DNA of 64,000 nucleotides from Agrypnia vestita (lineage: Eukaryota > Arthropoda > Insecta > Trichoptera > Phryganeidae): NCBI GenBank assembly GCA_016648135.1, contig JADDOH010000496.1, positions 62,001 through 126,000 on the forward strand, given 5' to 3'. The first letter of the stretch is position 1, and every line of letters starts with the position of its first letter. The notes below the pieces were generated by a model that did not search any database, was not told the DNA's origin, and saw only the letters and a program-made list of their open reading frames with translations. Below, piece by piece: positions 8,691 through 21,778 of the stretch. The position numbers were made by a program, and so were the translations under genes.

Positions 8691-11639
8691 TATGATTTCT
8701 TTATAATGTAGATTTTTCATTTTTATTTCATCTATTAACGCTTAGTTTAAAAATAAAAATTTAGTACGAATACTCAGTTAAGTCATTGTTTTAACAAAAT
8801 TTAAAAAAAATTATGAAATGGTTCTAAATAAATAAATGAATTGATCATGGTTTAGGTTAGGTTTGGTAAGATTGAAGTAAAATGCAGAATATGTAGAATA
8901 TGCTTTCAGTGCAGAAATAATATAAGATACTGTCCCATTCATTTTCTAGGGCAGTTAGTTTAACATATGTATAAGTTATATAATATAATAAAAACTAAAA
9001 AAAATAATAACATATATATGTAAGTAATATAATATAATTTTAAAAAATAAAAAGGTATATAAATCTATAAATTTATTTTTATATTAATTAATGCAAGAAA
9101 TTTGTGTGCTGACCACGCGAGATTGTTTAATGTACCATTTGTGATGAACGACCTTGTTTTTCATACAAACATCATCCCGAAAATTATTTCAGTCATTAAA
9201 TTGATTATGAGAAAATTGCTACTTAATTTTTTAATTGGTCTTCTACCAACTCGTTTCAACATTCTGGCTGTCATTTAAAAAATAAAAATAAAACGGATAT
9301 ATTTTAATATTAAATGTAATCTTGAACATTATTAATGATTGGGTAATTATATTATACTAGCACACTTTTTCTTGATTTGATGACAGCAATCTACAACCAA
9401 GAAGAATATTTTTATTTTAATGTTTTAGAATTTTTTTAAATAAATTCATCGTATATGTGAGATTTCTCACTAATTGAATCATTATTAATACATTTGAAAT
9501 GATTTACTATAACGGTAAAAAATGAGCCAAAATCACTTACCCGAAAAGCAAAGGATTTTTTTTAAATAAAACTTGTTAACGGACTGAAAATGTATAACGA
9601 TTTACCACAGCAGAAAAGACAAGTTTATTTGCACAGATTTAAAACATAATGCCCCGACTACTAAATCACTAATCATTAGACCAGCAAGATATCTTAAATA
9701 AACGAATAACTAATCAATATAGATATTATATAATGTAAGACTAACTAGTTAATACTAATGTTATATATGTAATTATAATTATCAAGAGTTTTTCTATACT
9801 ATTTTTATGTTCGATATATTGTTCCAAAAACACGTAATTAAATCCATGAGAATAGATCCGTATGGTTCAATTCAATATATCTTGTAATTTCTTCAACCAA
9901 AGTGTACAAAAATTAAATAAAAATCAATGCTTTCGGTACATTTTTCATAGAAACTTTACGCGTACATAATTAAGGTCATACCTACTGTATAATGATCATC
10001 AAATATAATAAGCTCGATATTCTGATAATATGGGGGGTGAATGTATGATAAACATGACGAAACGGCTTTCGCTAATTTAGCAGACGCGCAAACCGTAATA
10101 ATAATAGCATGAAATAAGTGACTAACGGCAAAGCCCGTAAGATGGCACCTTGTGTGCGATACTTAAAATAAAAAAATGTTATGTAGACGTTGGAGATTTG
10201 TCTTAAATTTCCCGAACTCAATTTACACTCAATTACCAATTCATTCCAAATTTAAAACCTATTACCACAAAAATATCCTCACTGAAGGTGGCGATAATTT
10301 AAATTTAAATAAGCTGTACGCTTCACAAACTGCGCCTAATCGCCACCGTGCATTCTTTGATAAAAAATCAAGATGTCCCCTTTATAATTTTAAATGAATA
10401 TCTCCGATTTTTCACCCCGTGAACTTACAGCGCCCTCCGCAAGGGGTCCGCTCAATGGAAGATGAAAAATTAATCTATTAAGGAATTTTATTTCATCTCA
10501 CCAGGCTCAGCGACAAATAGGTCCACACAATTAATTTGCCTGAATTCTCTTTATTCAGGTATTTGTGTATAACAAATTGCAGCCATTACGTATCCTCATC
10601 TGTTGCAAAAGAAAAATAGGCAAATTTAAAGACTTAAATTAATTGTGAAATATTTTTGTAGCTTGTTATTGATGTATTTGGGTAGGTACCAGCATTTTTT
10701 TTTACATAGATACCTATATCTATGTATGTATTTTATAATTGGTACAAGTTACAAACACACAATATAGGTACCTAATATTGGATTTAAAAATGAGAAGTGT
10801 GTTTTTTATATATTTTATTACGACAAATGTTACGGTGGAAAAATTTATTAAAAATAATACTTCTGGTGATGTATTTTTAGTTCAATAATTTTTTAAAAAC
10901 CAAAAATCGCTGATAAAACAATGTCAATAAAATATAATAATTGCTGTATTTAAATAACAACTGCTTATTTGCCTTTAAGGGAGGTCCATAAAAAGGCTGC
11001 ATTGCTGACATTTCAGCACCTTCAGGATGGACAACGAATAGGGATGATTTTAAAAAAAATTGCAAAAAATGCGTAATACCTACAGTTCTATCAATTTTTA
11101 ATTATTTTAAACACAGTTTTACGAATATAAAACGAATTATTTTACGCTAAAATATTACTTACGTCCTATTTATGATGGATTAGAATAAAAATTATAAACG
11201 AGTCTACACAGAAAATAACCACGAGAGACCTACAACCATCAGTTAGTTCAGAACTAAAGGACGCGACTATTAGTAGTTGCAAAAAGGTGAAAGAGGCAAA
11301 ATGCCTTGTAGCTTTCTGTGCTTTCTGCCTGCCCATGCATGATAATTAATCAATAATTAAGCTTGGCCCGCGTGGAATTCAGTTTGAGACTAAGAGTATC
11401 AGTGAAAAATCAATATAATCTAAACTACTCGTCCAAACAATGTTGTGTAAAAAGCAATTTTTATCTACATAAAATTTCCCTGACGATAAGAAAATTTATT
11501 TCATAAGAATTTCATATAATCTACTTAAATTACCCCCGAAAGCTTAAAATCAATTTTAATTATATATTTCATTTATATTTTATCAATTTGTGAACTAACC
11601 TTAATATATAGACATATATCGTTGATATACATATCTCTT
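8691..11639. other. AT-rich non-coding DNA with one GC-richer block
   Basis: No element ends or coding recognised. About 10060-10460 is of higher complexity, with phrases such as GACGCGCAAACCGTAATAAT and a GC-rich end, and may be regulatory. The rest is A/T-rich with small TTAGGT words near 8860. Confidence 0.45.
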
Positions 11640-11880
11640 AACATTAAGGCAGCGTTCGTAAGAAACGCATTCGTTCGATCGTTTTTTGTCGACATATGTT
11701 ACCAAATTAGTTTCCACGAAAAGTACTTTTATTTTAAGAGGAAAATATATAATCTATGTCCTTTCTGATGATCTATTCTGAATATTGGTGAAAGAATTTT
11801 TGAAATCGGATTCGTAGTTTTGAAGATTACTTCCTACATCTAAACTTGCAAACTTTACCTCTTTATAATATTAGTATAGA
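11640..11880 (-). mobile_element. Helitron-like 5' end fragment
   Basis: The minus strand begins at 11880 with TCTATACTAATATTATAAAG directly after an A. That matches the TC start, A/T insertion and typical 5' sequence of arthropod Helitrons as I know them. The following 200 bp (TGTAGGAAGTAATC, ATCCGATTTCAAAAATTC) look like the usual body. I find no 3' hairpin plus CTAG to pair with it, so it is likely truncated. The inner boundary is approximate. Confidence 0.6.
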
Positions 11881-12450
11881 TAACTAATTTACAATTACTC
11901 ATTTCTATAACACTATTTAATATTTTAGAAAAAAATTCTTCAATTAATTTACGAGAATCCGATTAAGAACCTCTGTCTTTACAATTCACAACATAAAAAA
12001 GTTGTCGCTCAAAAATATTTTTTTCAGGCTTTCAAGAGCAGATTTCACACTTCTGTTTTTTTTCATAAACCTTTTTGCATCCCCATTCTTCCAGCCATCT
12101 TCCCCATATTTCACCGGGGGCGGTGTCGCGGGAACAAAAATAATTCGGCTCTCGACACAAATTAGTCAGGCGTTAATAATGAAATGTTAACCGTGGGGTG
12201 GTTAATTACCGCGATGAAAATGAGGAAAAAGGGCTGTCTGGCGGCGCGGGTGCCATATTTTTTGGGAACTTTTTAAGATCGCTAAAAAATATGTTGTGTC
12301 CGTTTATGGAGTAAAATATTCGAGATAGTCGACCGAGTCGACAACAACAACAAGTAAAAATAAGTAAAAAGAACAAACAAGTAAAAATATATTAATTGTT
12401 CGACGATTATTTTTTCTTCCGAATGATGGTTTGAACTTTGTGGTGACGTT
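11881..12450. other. Non-coding DNA with a GC-richer block
   Basis: From about 12000 to 12270 the sequence is less A/T-rich and contains several homeodomain-type words (TTAATAATG, GGTTAATTACCGCG). It could be an enhancer, but this rests on appearance alone. Confidence 0.3.
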
Positions 12451-12511
12451 ATTATTAAAATTAAACACAAATTACTTTGTTTTCACCATTTTATTAGATA
12501 TAAAATCTACA

Positions 12512-12541
12512 GGTTTCGAGAACAATGTTCTCTTCTTCAGG
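12512..12541 (-). ncRNA. Hammerhead ribozyme-like core (Penelope terminal repeat)
   Basis: The minus strand has CTGAAGA (fits CUGANGA), a perfect stem GAGAAC-ATT-GTTCTC, then GAAAC, the second core box. The boxes and helix II match the hammerhead consensus known from Penelope-like elements. I could not identify the cleavage-site strand with certainty; these motifs may act as dimers. Confidence 0.6.
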
Positions 12542-12865
12542 ATTTTTTGTCCACTAAAATTGAAATATAGATAAACCTTGCAAGTGTGTTATGGTGAAAG
12601 GGAGAATGAGGGGAGGGGTCGGAGGTGTTAATTATGGAATGTCATCTGAAGGGGATGGAATCTTAAGTGGAAAAATATTCAATAATGGGTTGTGTACAAA
12701 TTTTGTCTGATTATTTATTATATTTAAATTAATATCAAGTTTTCCTAATTTCAAGTATTTCTAGAATATTTATTTGTAGGCTTAGAACTAGTATGTAAAT
12801 ATATAGTAATACAGGTTTAAAATTTTTGCGTTGTTTATCTTTTTCAATTTTAGTACACAAACAAC

Positions 12866-12900
12866 CCTGAAGAAGAGAACATTGTTCTTGAAACATGTAG
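12866..12900 (+). ncRNA. Hammerhead ribozyme-like core (Penelope terminal repeat)
   Basis: CCTGAAGA, stem GAGAAC-ATT-GTTCTT (one G-U pair), then GAAACATGTAG. This is the mirror partner of 12512-12541 with both core boxes intact. Confidence 0.6.
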
Positions 12901-12953
12901 CTTTTATATCTAATAAAATGGTGAAAACAAAGTGATTTGTGTTTTATTTTTAA

Positions 12954-13499
12954 AATATTTATGTATTTCGGTATTATTGTTTGTTTTTCTTATTAAGAAG
13001 TATAATATAATTTCTATTGTGTGTACATTTACATGGCTATATCTATAAATCACGCAAAAAGATACTACATATTATGATAAAAGTACACAACCTTACCTTA
13101 CCAAACCTAACTTGTGCTTTTTTTCTTGTATATTTTTACCAACATGAAATTTTCTGTACTGATATTAATAATTAATTAAATGAATTTAAATTTGAAGTTT
13201 TTCTTTGCGTAAATTATTTCGTGCGTATTTTTATTTCTCGTATAATTTATGTTAATAATTTTATCATACGTAGGTATTTTTTTCTTTTGCAGTCTCATTT
13301 TAACACAATCAATATTTTTTCTTAATTATAACTGGGTTATTAAAATATATTTAATAATAGTACTATTATATGTATTTTTGATTTTTTGCGTTGTATGGTA
13401 ATTCTTTGTCCAACAGTATATATTATTTTAAAAAATTAAAAGAATATAGATATATTTTTAATTTGTTAACTATTAGTGATTCAACAAGAATTATAATCA
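12954..13499. other. AT-rich non-coding DNA, no gene seen
   Basis: No coding or repeat ends seen apart from a small CCTTACCTTACC run near 13091. Confidence 0.5.
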
Positions 13500-13910
13500 A
13501 ACAATAATTTCGTTGTCTGCCCACCCGTAACTTCGAATAACGTCCGTAATTTCGTTCGAACTCACGGCTAAAAACCCCAAACGGCCGGAGATGGGGCTTG
13601 AACCCCGGGCCAGCAAACCCGGACTGGCCGCTTAACGCATGTTGCCACCGCCGCCTCTCCGTGGACCGACAAAAGATACTATAAATATATACTAGGGTTT
13701 AGCAAAGACGTGAACCATAATTCCCGCCCAGCATAATCACCAGGGTTTAAAATAGAATCGTTAACTGCCGGCAGGGGAAATAAAAAAAAATATATATGTT
13801 GATAAAAGTCGTTATTACTATTTCATGGGTGTCGGCTATAAATAAGTAAACACTTATTCTTTAGGAACCGCCATGTAAAATTACCATCAATTTTGACGGG
13901 TTGTAGCTAG
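13500..13910 (+). mobile_element. Helitron-like non-autonomous element H2
   Basis: It ends on the plus strand with CCATCAATTTTGACGG, a hairpin with one mismatch, then GTTGTAG and CTAG at 13907-13910. It is the reverse-oriented partner of 2105-2515. Shared parts include GGCCAGCAAACCCGGAC with the inverse B-box GGGGCTTGAACCCC near 13590, GAGGCGGCGG, and CCGGCAGGGGAAATA. No coding. Confidence 0.6.
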
Positions 13911-14734
13911 TACATAATTATCAACTAATATTTTATCATGTGTGTTTATAGCATTTTATTCTACATATTTATACTGTTAAATACTTTTCATTTTAATGAA
14001 ATAGCCACATGGCAGGGCAAGAATCTTAAAGGTGGGCTCCAAAGAATTTTAGTAAATACATAGAGATGAACTACACACTCTGTTTCCCCATTGATACAAA
14101 TAAAGAAACCCTAAGTATAAGCAAGAGAGATGATCTTGAAATTACCCGTATATAAAGGACTTTTCTTGCAGTAAGTAATACTCAATTTTGGTAAAATTAA
14201 TTTAAAAAAATATATTTAATTTTCGCTCATTTAAATAAATGTATTTAAATTTGAAATGGATTATGCGATACAGTCCAGCAAAAACTTCGGGGGAGTCCTC
14301 TTCATTCATTTTTATTAGAAAATATCATTAAAAATTAAGATGATATTTCGACATTTACCAAAGTACCTCAAAGTTAACTCAATTTATTTCCTGTGAAACG
14401 TTGGATTCATTAGTTTATATGGAATATTGAATTTTTTTCGCTTTAACACAAGTATATTTCGCTAATACGCTGAATATTTTAAATATCTCCTTTGGTTTAC
14501 GAATATCAGTACCCAGATCAATGGAAAGCATAGCTCTAAAAATATTTGTATTGTTGTCCACCGTTTATTAAAATGTTAAACAAATAAAAATTCTCCTTTT
14601 TACCAAACTGACATCATTTCACTCTGTTTACATCTTTCGCAATGAATTTATCCTACGATTGAATATTTGTTATTATTATTATTTTGAAATAGAAATGCAA
14701 ACACAGAATACGAATCAATTATCCTAATTTCGAA
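13911..14734. other. AT-rich non-coding DNA, no gene seen
   Basis: No features recognised. Confidence 0.5.
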
Positions 14735-14880
14735 TGTCCGTCTGTCTGTCCATAACTCCCTGGAATTACAAAAAAAACACTGATGATGACTAGCCGCTTA
14801 AGGCGAGGGAGCCCGAGTAGGACACGTCAATCAGCGCAGCTCAGGTTACACGCAAGGGTCGTTAATAATTATAATTATGT
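14735..14880. repeat. Dispersed repeat with GTCTGTCTGTCC start
   Basis: GTCCGTCTGTCTGTCC is followed about 60 bp on by GTAGGACACGTCAATC and CACGCAAGGGTCG. A similar order (GTCTGTCTGTCTG, GCAATCAACGCCGGC, CACGTAAAGGTCG) occurs at 53435-53525. It is probably a Helitron-like or SINE-like relative. Confidence 0.4.
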
Positions 14881-16672
14881 CCTGTATTATTATTGCTGCT
14901 AGTATTCTTACTATTTTCAAATTAAACTAAGCGCTTGTGTTTTGAAAATATGTTTAACTTGCTGGTTGCTCTGGTTGAACCACCAACAATTGGATCACTC
15001 CTCGTGATTATTTATTTATTTATTTTAATTATTTTAATTATTTAGTTCCACACATAATATTGTGATTTATGATTTCACTTAGACATGTTGCATTCCATCT
15101 AATTATTTAAAAGTTTTTACAACAAAAATTTTGCACTCGTATATATATATAATATATACGATACATATATATAATATGTACTCGTATATGTAGTAATAGT
15201 TTTATATTAAAATCATTCTGTAAATATATCACTGAAGCGATAAATATCTAAATTTTCCACTGGTAACAGACGTACAATCGTACAGACGTACAAAAAATAT
15301 GTAATATTTTTAAACCGTCTTAAAAATATGACATTAAATTTTTTTTGTAATAAAGAATATGATTGAACTAAAAATGATTTTTAAATTCTTATTAAATTAT
15401 CGTATTCACATCTTCCGTTAGGAATCTTCAAAGGAATTTCCACACCTCCTCGAATCTTAATTTTCCCGCAATTTTCCTTTTAAATCATTCCTCCTTTTGA
15501 TCTCGCCAAACAGCGGACGCCCTTAGTGATGATTTCGTGCATATTTTAAAATAATTTCACTTTATTGGCTAAATAAAATTCTTTGATGCTGTTTTTGAAA
15601 TCTCTTTGAGGGTGTATAAGATGTATTTATGAATAAATTTAATCAGATTTAGACAGTTAAAAAATATTTTTACATAGTGATTTGTAATGCTGAAAAAGAG
15701 TTATACGACAAATATTAAATCATTTCCTGCATTAATTAATATTATTATCATCGAAAGATTTGGCCAGTTACTTCGTGGTATAAAATTTTAATTCTAAATA
15801 TGTTTTTTATTTTTTACTACACACAAAATGTGAGCTGTTAATTAGTATTATATTTTCAAGAGAAGCAATCCCTCTCATCGTCAGATACAGATAAAGCGGA
15901 CATTCACTACAAATGCATTTCGGCGTTTTTATTCGAAAATGTGGGTTTTTATTATTCATTTATATCAGAATGTTTATGCTAGACCAGGAAATATTATTAT
16001 TTATTTTTATAAGAATTTGTATTCTTGACAAGGAAATATTATTATTTATTTATATCAGAATGTGTATGCTAGACTAAAATCAATATGTTGTAAAATCATT
16101 TGTTGACATATTTCATGCTTTTTTTATTTTTAAATAGTAATTAACGTACCTACCTATTTATAATAAAAGTACCTACTTTTAAATAGTGAATAAAGATTGG
16201 AAATGCGTATGCATAGAATATATTATTTAAAATCATCTCCTTATATCTCAAACGTTAAAATTTTTTGCATATTTGAAAATGTATAACTTAATTAACATTA
16301 TTTTTGAACAATTTTATCATCATAATGCTAGTTTTATACTTGTGAGAAAACATATTCTGAGTACATATAAATATTCGGAATCTAGTAATTTTTCTATGAT
16401 ACTGAAAAATATTTTTTTGGCCACGGCGTGTTGATTGATGCTTATATTTTCATAATAATTATAAAAAATGTTCAGGTTATTACTTCTACATAAGAACAAA
16501 TGTTTCATCTAAGTCATTGTCCTAAAAACTACAGTCTTAGATATACGTTCTGATATAAATGAATAATAAAAAACAACATTTTCGAAAAAAAATACGAAAT
16601 ACGCCTTTGCAGTATTTGTCCAGGCTTAATAACTATAATAATATTCTAAAGTCATTAACTACACCTGAAGAT

Positions 16673-16702
16673 GCGGGGGACTGCTCCTCTCAAAACTATA
16701 AC
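16673..16702 (+). ncRNA. Decayed hammerhead-like motif
   Basis: CCTGAAGATG, a GC-rich stem (GGGGGACTGCTCCTC), then CAAAAC instead of GAAAC, followed by AAATAAAG 60 bp on. It resembles a Penelope-type terminal repeat, but weakly. Confidence 0.25.
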
Positions 16703-17399
16703 AGTAATTAATAACTCATATTGTGTGTGTAGTACAAAGTTAAAACAGAAATTAAAAAAATTAAATAAAGTCAATATTTTTTAGCATTTTATCAGCAGTA
16801 GTAACCATCTCTGATTATCAGGTGCATGCAGCGATTACATGATGTGGTAGTGGTCATGGTATTGGCTTAATTCGAAGATAATTATACCATTGGTATTCAA
16901 ATATGATTAAAATACCACGATTTCCTAAATAAATTCGAACAATTTGCCAGCATTATTCTAGCGTTAGTCTATTCATGTTGGTCTAAAACACTTACGGCAT
17001 AAAAATATCTTTCCAATAAAGTCAATACAATGGCTTTACCGAGATTTTTATTTTTTATATTTCATATTTTTCTACCTATCCCTAAATACGTATTTATGTC
17101 GAACATATAAACCTTAAATCTTTAATCATATATAAAATCTAAATTAGGTGTCACGCATCGCCTAGTAAAAGAACCTTACCTGATCTATCAGGATAGACTA
17201 TTGGACACAAGTGCCTGTATAAACAATGAATCATCCATATTAGAACGAGAACAAAAGATAACAAGAGTAACAACAGAGTGGCGGGCAGACAACGTGAACG
17301 TTCCAAAATCTATTTAAATATTTTTAAAAAATGCCTTTTTACACAATGCGTGATTGATGACAATAAAATTTGAAACGTAATTAAAAATCAATGAAAACC

Positions 17400-17690
17400 A
17401 GCCATTATTAATTTGTTTGCCCGCTTTGAAAGTCACTTCCACATCGATTCAGGTTCCATTCGTGAATTTCAAACGCATATTTAGCGGTGAATAATAATCG
17501 TCCCACACAATTTTCCGGGAGGAGGGAGCGGAGTTCCGCGCGGCGGCAAATAAGTGGGACTCGGAGTCAAAGGAAAAAATCCAATTTCCGCGCCATTCTT
17601 TCTGACGTTTTCGCGCCATTTCTGCTGTCAGAGCTACACTTCCGGCGGGGCCGCACCGCGCGAAGGCGAATCTGAATAATTATGATTGTG
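17400..17690. other. GC-richer non-repetitive block
   Basis: It contains ATTAATTTGTTTGCCCGC, GGTGAATAATAATCG and a GC-rich part around 17515-17670 (for example GAGTTCCGCGCGGCGGC). The 62-codon frame across it is Arg-rich with no family match. It may be conserved regulatory sequence; unproven. Confidence 0.3.
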
Positions 17691-19048
17691 TGTACACTGG
17701 AGCAAATAAAGCGCACACTTTTTTGACGAAACGTGGATTTTTAATAAAGAACCTTACCGCAAATCACCAGGCTTGACAGGAAACAAATTGCTAAGATTTT
17801 AATTTTAACATTTCTTTTCAAAATAGTATATTGTTGGTATTACGATATTTATTACATTCTCTATTAAAACTGCTTCATCACAAGGCATTAAGTAGTAAAT
17901 TAACAATTTATTCCGGATGATAGAATACAGATGGACTCACGACAATTAATAATTTTTAATTTGCACCATTTTTTTCATAAAATTTTTGATATTTTATAAT
18001 ATTTTCGATTGCGTAAATTTTAAACCAATCACTTGTCCTGGGATACATATTTCATTATTAATCAAAGCTTAATACGTATGCAATTTTCAATTTTAAATAT
18101 TAGAGTCTGTATAAAGCGCACATAGGGTGAGATTCTTACGAAAATGGTACTACATAATTTATCCAATTTTATTATTTTAAAGCTTTATCTGCTCCTGCGA
18201 ACAATAATATTTTTTGAAAATTTTCATTCCATCATAAAAATATAAGTATTTGTCGCCTAGGGAAACCCTTCTTAAGAAAAATATCTTTAATTCACAAGCG
18301 AAAATCCACCTGCATCTTTCCTTACTGATACTATCGCTCTCATATTTTTATAATGAAATATAAAATAAATTAAATTTTAATAAATAGTATTATTAAGTTC
18401 TGCAGATTGCTATTTTAAATATGACAGCTGTTTCAGCTTGTAAGGCCACCATCAAACGGTTAATATTCCACGCATAATCGACTTATTTATAAGTTTTAAG
18501 TACCCCTTCCCTTACGGATAATTAGATGTTTCCGGTGAATCCCTATTTTAAAATTATTTTCATTGGTACTTATCATTAAAGATTCCCCAGTTTATAAAAT
18601 GCTATGTTACGCTTAATTATCAAAGTTCACCGTTTTCTGTAAGTGATTTACTGAATTACTTTAAGAGTGCCTCTATTAAGTTGTTATTTTATTTACACTC
18701 ATGAGATTATTACATTAAATATTATTTTAATTAAAGGCCTTGAATTAAGGATTCTCAAACATATTAACAAGTGGAGAGAAGATCATTTTTGTGGACTGTT
18801 GATTACAAGTTGTTCAAGTAAATTCATTGTAAAACTTTTTGTTTCTGTATGTAAATGCGTCAAAACCTTTACACCAACACAATATAGTTTATATTATTTT
18901 GTTCATAAGAAACAATTATAAAAATTGTCAATACAATTAAGACAAATCATACAATTAAAAAAACACATAACGACTTTAACACCTCAATAAATTCTTACCA
19001 GAAATACTATTATCTCAGTAAAACATCAAAAACATTACACTTTCGTAG

Positions 19049-19235
19049 AGCGACCCTCGTAGCTCAGTGGGCATGACACTGACTTCCCATACCGAGAGTT
19101 CCGGTTCAGTTCCCGGTGAGGTCACATTAAATACATACGTGATTAACTCAAACCTGTGTGTTTATGTGTTTTGTTTCAGTTATTGGGCCTCTAGGCCTGT
19201 TGAAGCGATAAAAAATAAGCGTTAAATTAAAAAAA
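19049..19235 (+). mobile_element. tRNA-derived SINE
   Basis: The head has an A-box-like TAGCTCAGTGGGCATGAC and a B-box-like GGTTCAGTTCC 33 bp on. It is followed by an unrelated body (GGGCCTCTAGGCCTGTTGAA) and an A-rich end. The acceptor arms pair only partly, so it is not a functional tRNA. Pol III would transcribe it from the internal boxes. Confidence 0.55.
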
Positions 19236-20384
19236 ATCTAAAAAACTAAAATTGTCTCCAAGCCGGTCAAATCTTTGTATATCTAAATGAGTTGATATAT
19301 TTTATGTTTTTAAAACATTCACATGAATGAACGTTAACGATCTATTATTTCGAGCAGAAACATGGAGCAAAAACAATGCAGTCATGTCGAAGACATTAAG
19401 ATATGCAAAACAAATATAATTGAATTAAATAAAATGAAACATTATTCCTCCTCTCATTCCAAACTCAGGAAAAGTCAAGCGAATATTTTTCTTAATTTTA
19501 CTGAAATAAAAAAATTATAAAGCAATATTTTTCATCGGTGTGGCCTCTGCCTTACCCATCACGCTGTAGGCAAAGTACGTTCAGTATGGCTCGAGACAGA
19601 TTTGTCTGGCGGGTAATTAGGAGCGAACCGGGTGTGATAGCCTGTCAGGGAAAAGTGCGATGATACGGTGTTCGCAAATGGGACAGAACGTACCACTGTG
19701 CACCGTCCGCTCCGCGTACCCCCTTACTCTTTTTTTCTTATAATTTTATATTAAATTGTGCTGTATTTGTGTTTTATTAATTAAATATTAATACATACAT
19801 ACTAAATAAAATAAATAATACTTTGTTTTAATCACAATTATACTGTACCTACTGTACATTTACGGTACATTTGAACATGTCTAATTTTTTTTATTATGTA
19901 GTCAGTATTTTTATTAATAAATAGAAAGTAATAAAGTATAAATATAATATGAGTAAAACATTTTTTTGATTGGTACAAATACAAATTAGTTTTTTGATTA
20001 GGAGAATTCATATTTTAAGATATTATATATTTATAATAAGTTAACAGTTTTAATCAGTATACTTTATTTTTAAATTAAATTTTAGTATTACGTACTGATA
20101 TTTTATTTATTTAATATAAAATATAGTTTTTTATCTAGTCTATTAAAATTATAATAAATAAATAAATAATATTCGATGTACCTCTCTAAAAAGAGACGAA
20201 CTCTTGTGCTTGGAGAGGGGTCATCTCTTTTTAAATTATTATTGCTTTTAAAAACTTGTACTTATCCAATGTACATCAACTTATATCAAGCAGCCATAAT
20301 TATCGTCAATAATTTTAAACTTGTGCAGAAATATTTGTTTCTTATCCAAATAGCATCAAGTAAACTTCTATACCTATAAAACTC
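19236..20384. other. Non-coding DNA, AT-rich with one GC-richer block
   Basis: About 19550-19725 has higher complexity (GGCTCGAGACAGATTTG, GGGACAGAACGTACC) but no coding similarity. The rest is A/T-rich. Confidence 0.4.
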
Positions 20385-20720
20385 AATGTCTGTCTGTCTG
20401 TCTGTCTGTCAAATCGACACCGTTTGTTCGATTCGATTCAAATTTTGCATACTTATGCTTTAGGATCCGGCGGGTAACATAGGCAACATTTCCTCCCTAT
20501 TCTCATACCCCTTCCCCTCCCCCTGGCATATGTTCGATGCAAATCTGTACCGTTTGACCGATCGGACTCAAAATTTGGAAACTTATTCTTTAGGACTCGG
20601 CGGGGAACATAGGCGATATTTCCCCGCTATTTTCTTACACCTTCCCTATCCCCTGACATGTTTTCGAGGCAAATCTGCACCGTTTACTGATCGGAAGATA
20701 TTTTTGTGGACAAATATACT
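20385..20720 (+). repeat. GTCT microsatellite plus 130-bp tandem repeat
   Basis: GTCT is repeated about six times, then a unit recurs with a 130-bp period: ACCGTTT at 20419, 20549 and 20679, each followed by a GATCGG-like word, and TTTAGGA.(C)CGGCGGG in the first two. That is about 2.4 copies. Similar text (GATCGGTCAAATGG) lies at 24780-24830, so it is part of a dispersed element. Confidence 0.65.
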
Positions 20721-21776
20721 AAAAAATATTGTTGTAGAAAAAGCACAAAGTTTTGTGGTTTTATGTTAAATTTTAAAATGACAATAACAATAAATTATTT
20801 AAGTGCAATTTAAATGTCGAAAAATAAGTTGTTACATAAATAAATTACTACCGTAAGTGCTGGTATACAACGCTGCGTATCCAATCTTACATATTACGTA
20901 ACAACTAAACCTACATCTCACATATTCAATAAAAATAAAAAACAAAATATATTTTCCCATCATTATTGATTAACTTTCAGCTAATAACATAATAATAATT
21001 AAGAGACTGACTCCGTCAGACTGCTTCCCGCTTTCCTCCCTGGGGTGTACCATCCCTCCATGCAAAATATTTATCCCGCGATCGTACGGTGCGGACACGC
21101 GAATGAACATAAATTTAAATATTTTTTTAGTTAATGTCAATCTGAATAAACATTTTTCAGATATAACATCATATAATATCATCGCTCTAAATGCGGCAAT
21201 TCTACTTATTAACACAGCCATTTAACCAAAAGTGTGCTTCATCACTGAACACATTTGGATTGTGAAAATTGTACCTCCCTATTTCGCCATGTACAAATAG
21301 CCGTATGTTTAAAAATTAAAATATTAATGCCATAAAATTATCAGTCGAATAAAATTAATTTCATGGATATTAAAAATATTTTTTTGTATTAAATTTCAAT
21401 TTAAAATTCTCCGTTTTAAAAAAAACGCCCTTTATTATTATTAAAATGCTGTTTTATGTAGACACTAAAATAAAATAAACAAAATTTTAATTTTTATATT
21501 GCTAAGCAATGATAATAAGTTTAATTTTTTCCAAAAAGATTTTTTCACCTACGGTTATAAAATTGTAAGCTTATAATGAAAAATATTTTTTGGGTGCCAG
21601 CCATCTCCCGATGGCCGATTGCACCACAATCCAACTTGTAGATTTTTTATTTATTTAAATTATAAGATATATATTGGTCTATGTTAACCAAAACGTACAT
21701 AAGTATTTCAATTCAAAGCTTTGACCAGGTTATTTCTAATAGTCTGCTAATTTTGTTAACTATTAAGTTTAAATGA
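20721..21776. other. AT-rich non-coding DNA, no gene seen
   Basis: No element ends or coding recognised. A small GC-richer patch at 20995-21075 has no clear identity. Confidence 0.45.
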
Positions 21777-21778
21777 TA

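Larger units (their letters stand above)
12452..12953. mobile_element. Short inverted Penelope-end pair
   Basis: Left arm 12452-12563 and right arm 12842-12953 are inverted copies of one Penelope-type terminal repeat, containing CACCATTTTATTAGATATAA and its inverse. Each has a hammerhead-like core, and about 280 bp separate them. No RT or endonuclease remains. The layout copies in miniature the 5483-7735 pair but with a different family sequence. Confidence 0.6.
14881..19048. other. AT-rich non-coding DNA; no gene seen
   Basis: About 4 kb without recognisable coding. Local items are a TATATA palindromic run at 15140-15180, a decayed hammerhead-like motif at 16673-16702 and a GC-richer block at 17400-17680 (listed separately). 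Confidence 0.45.
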
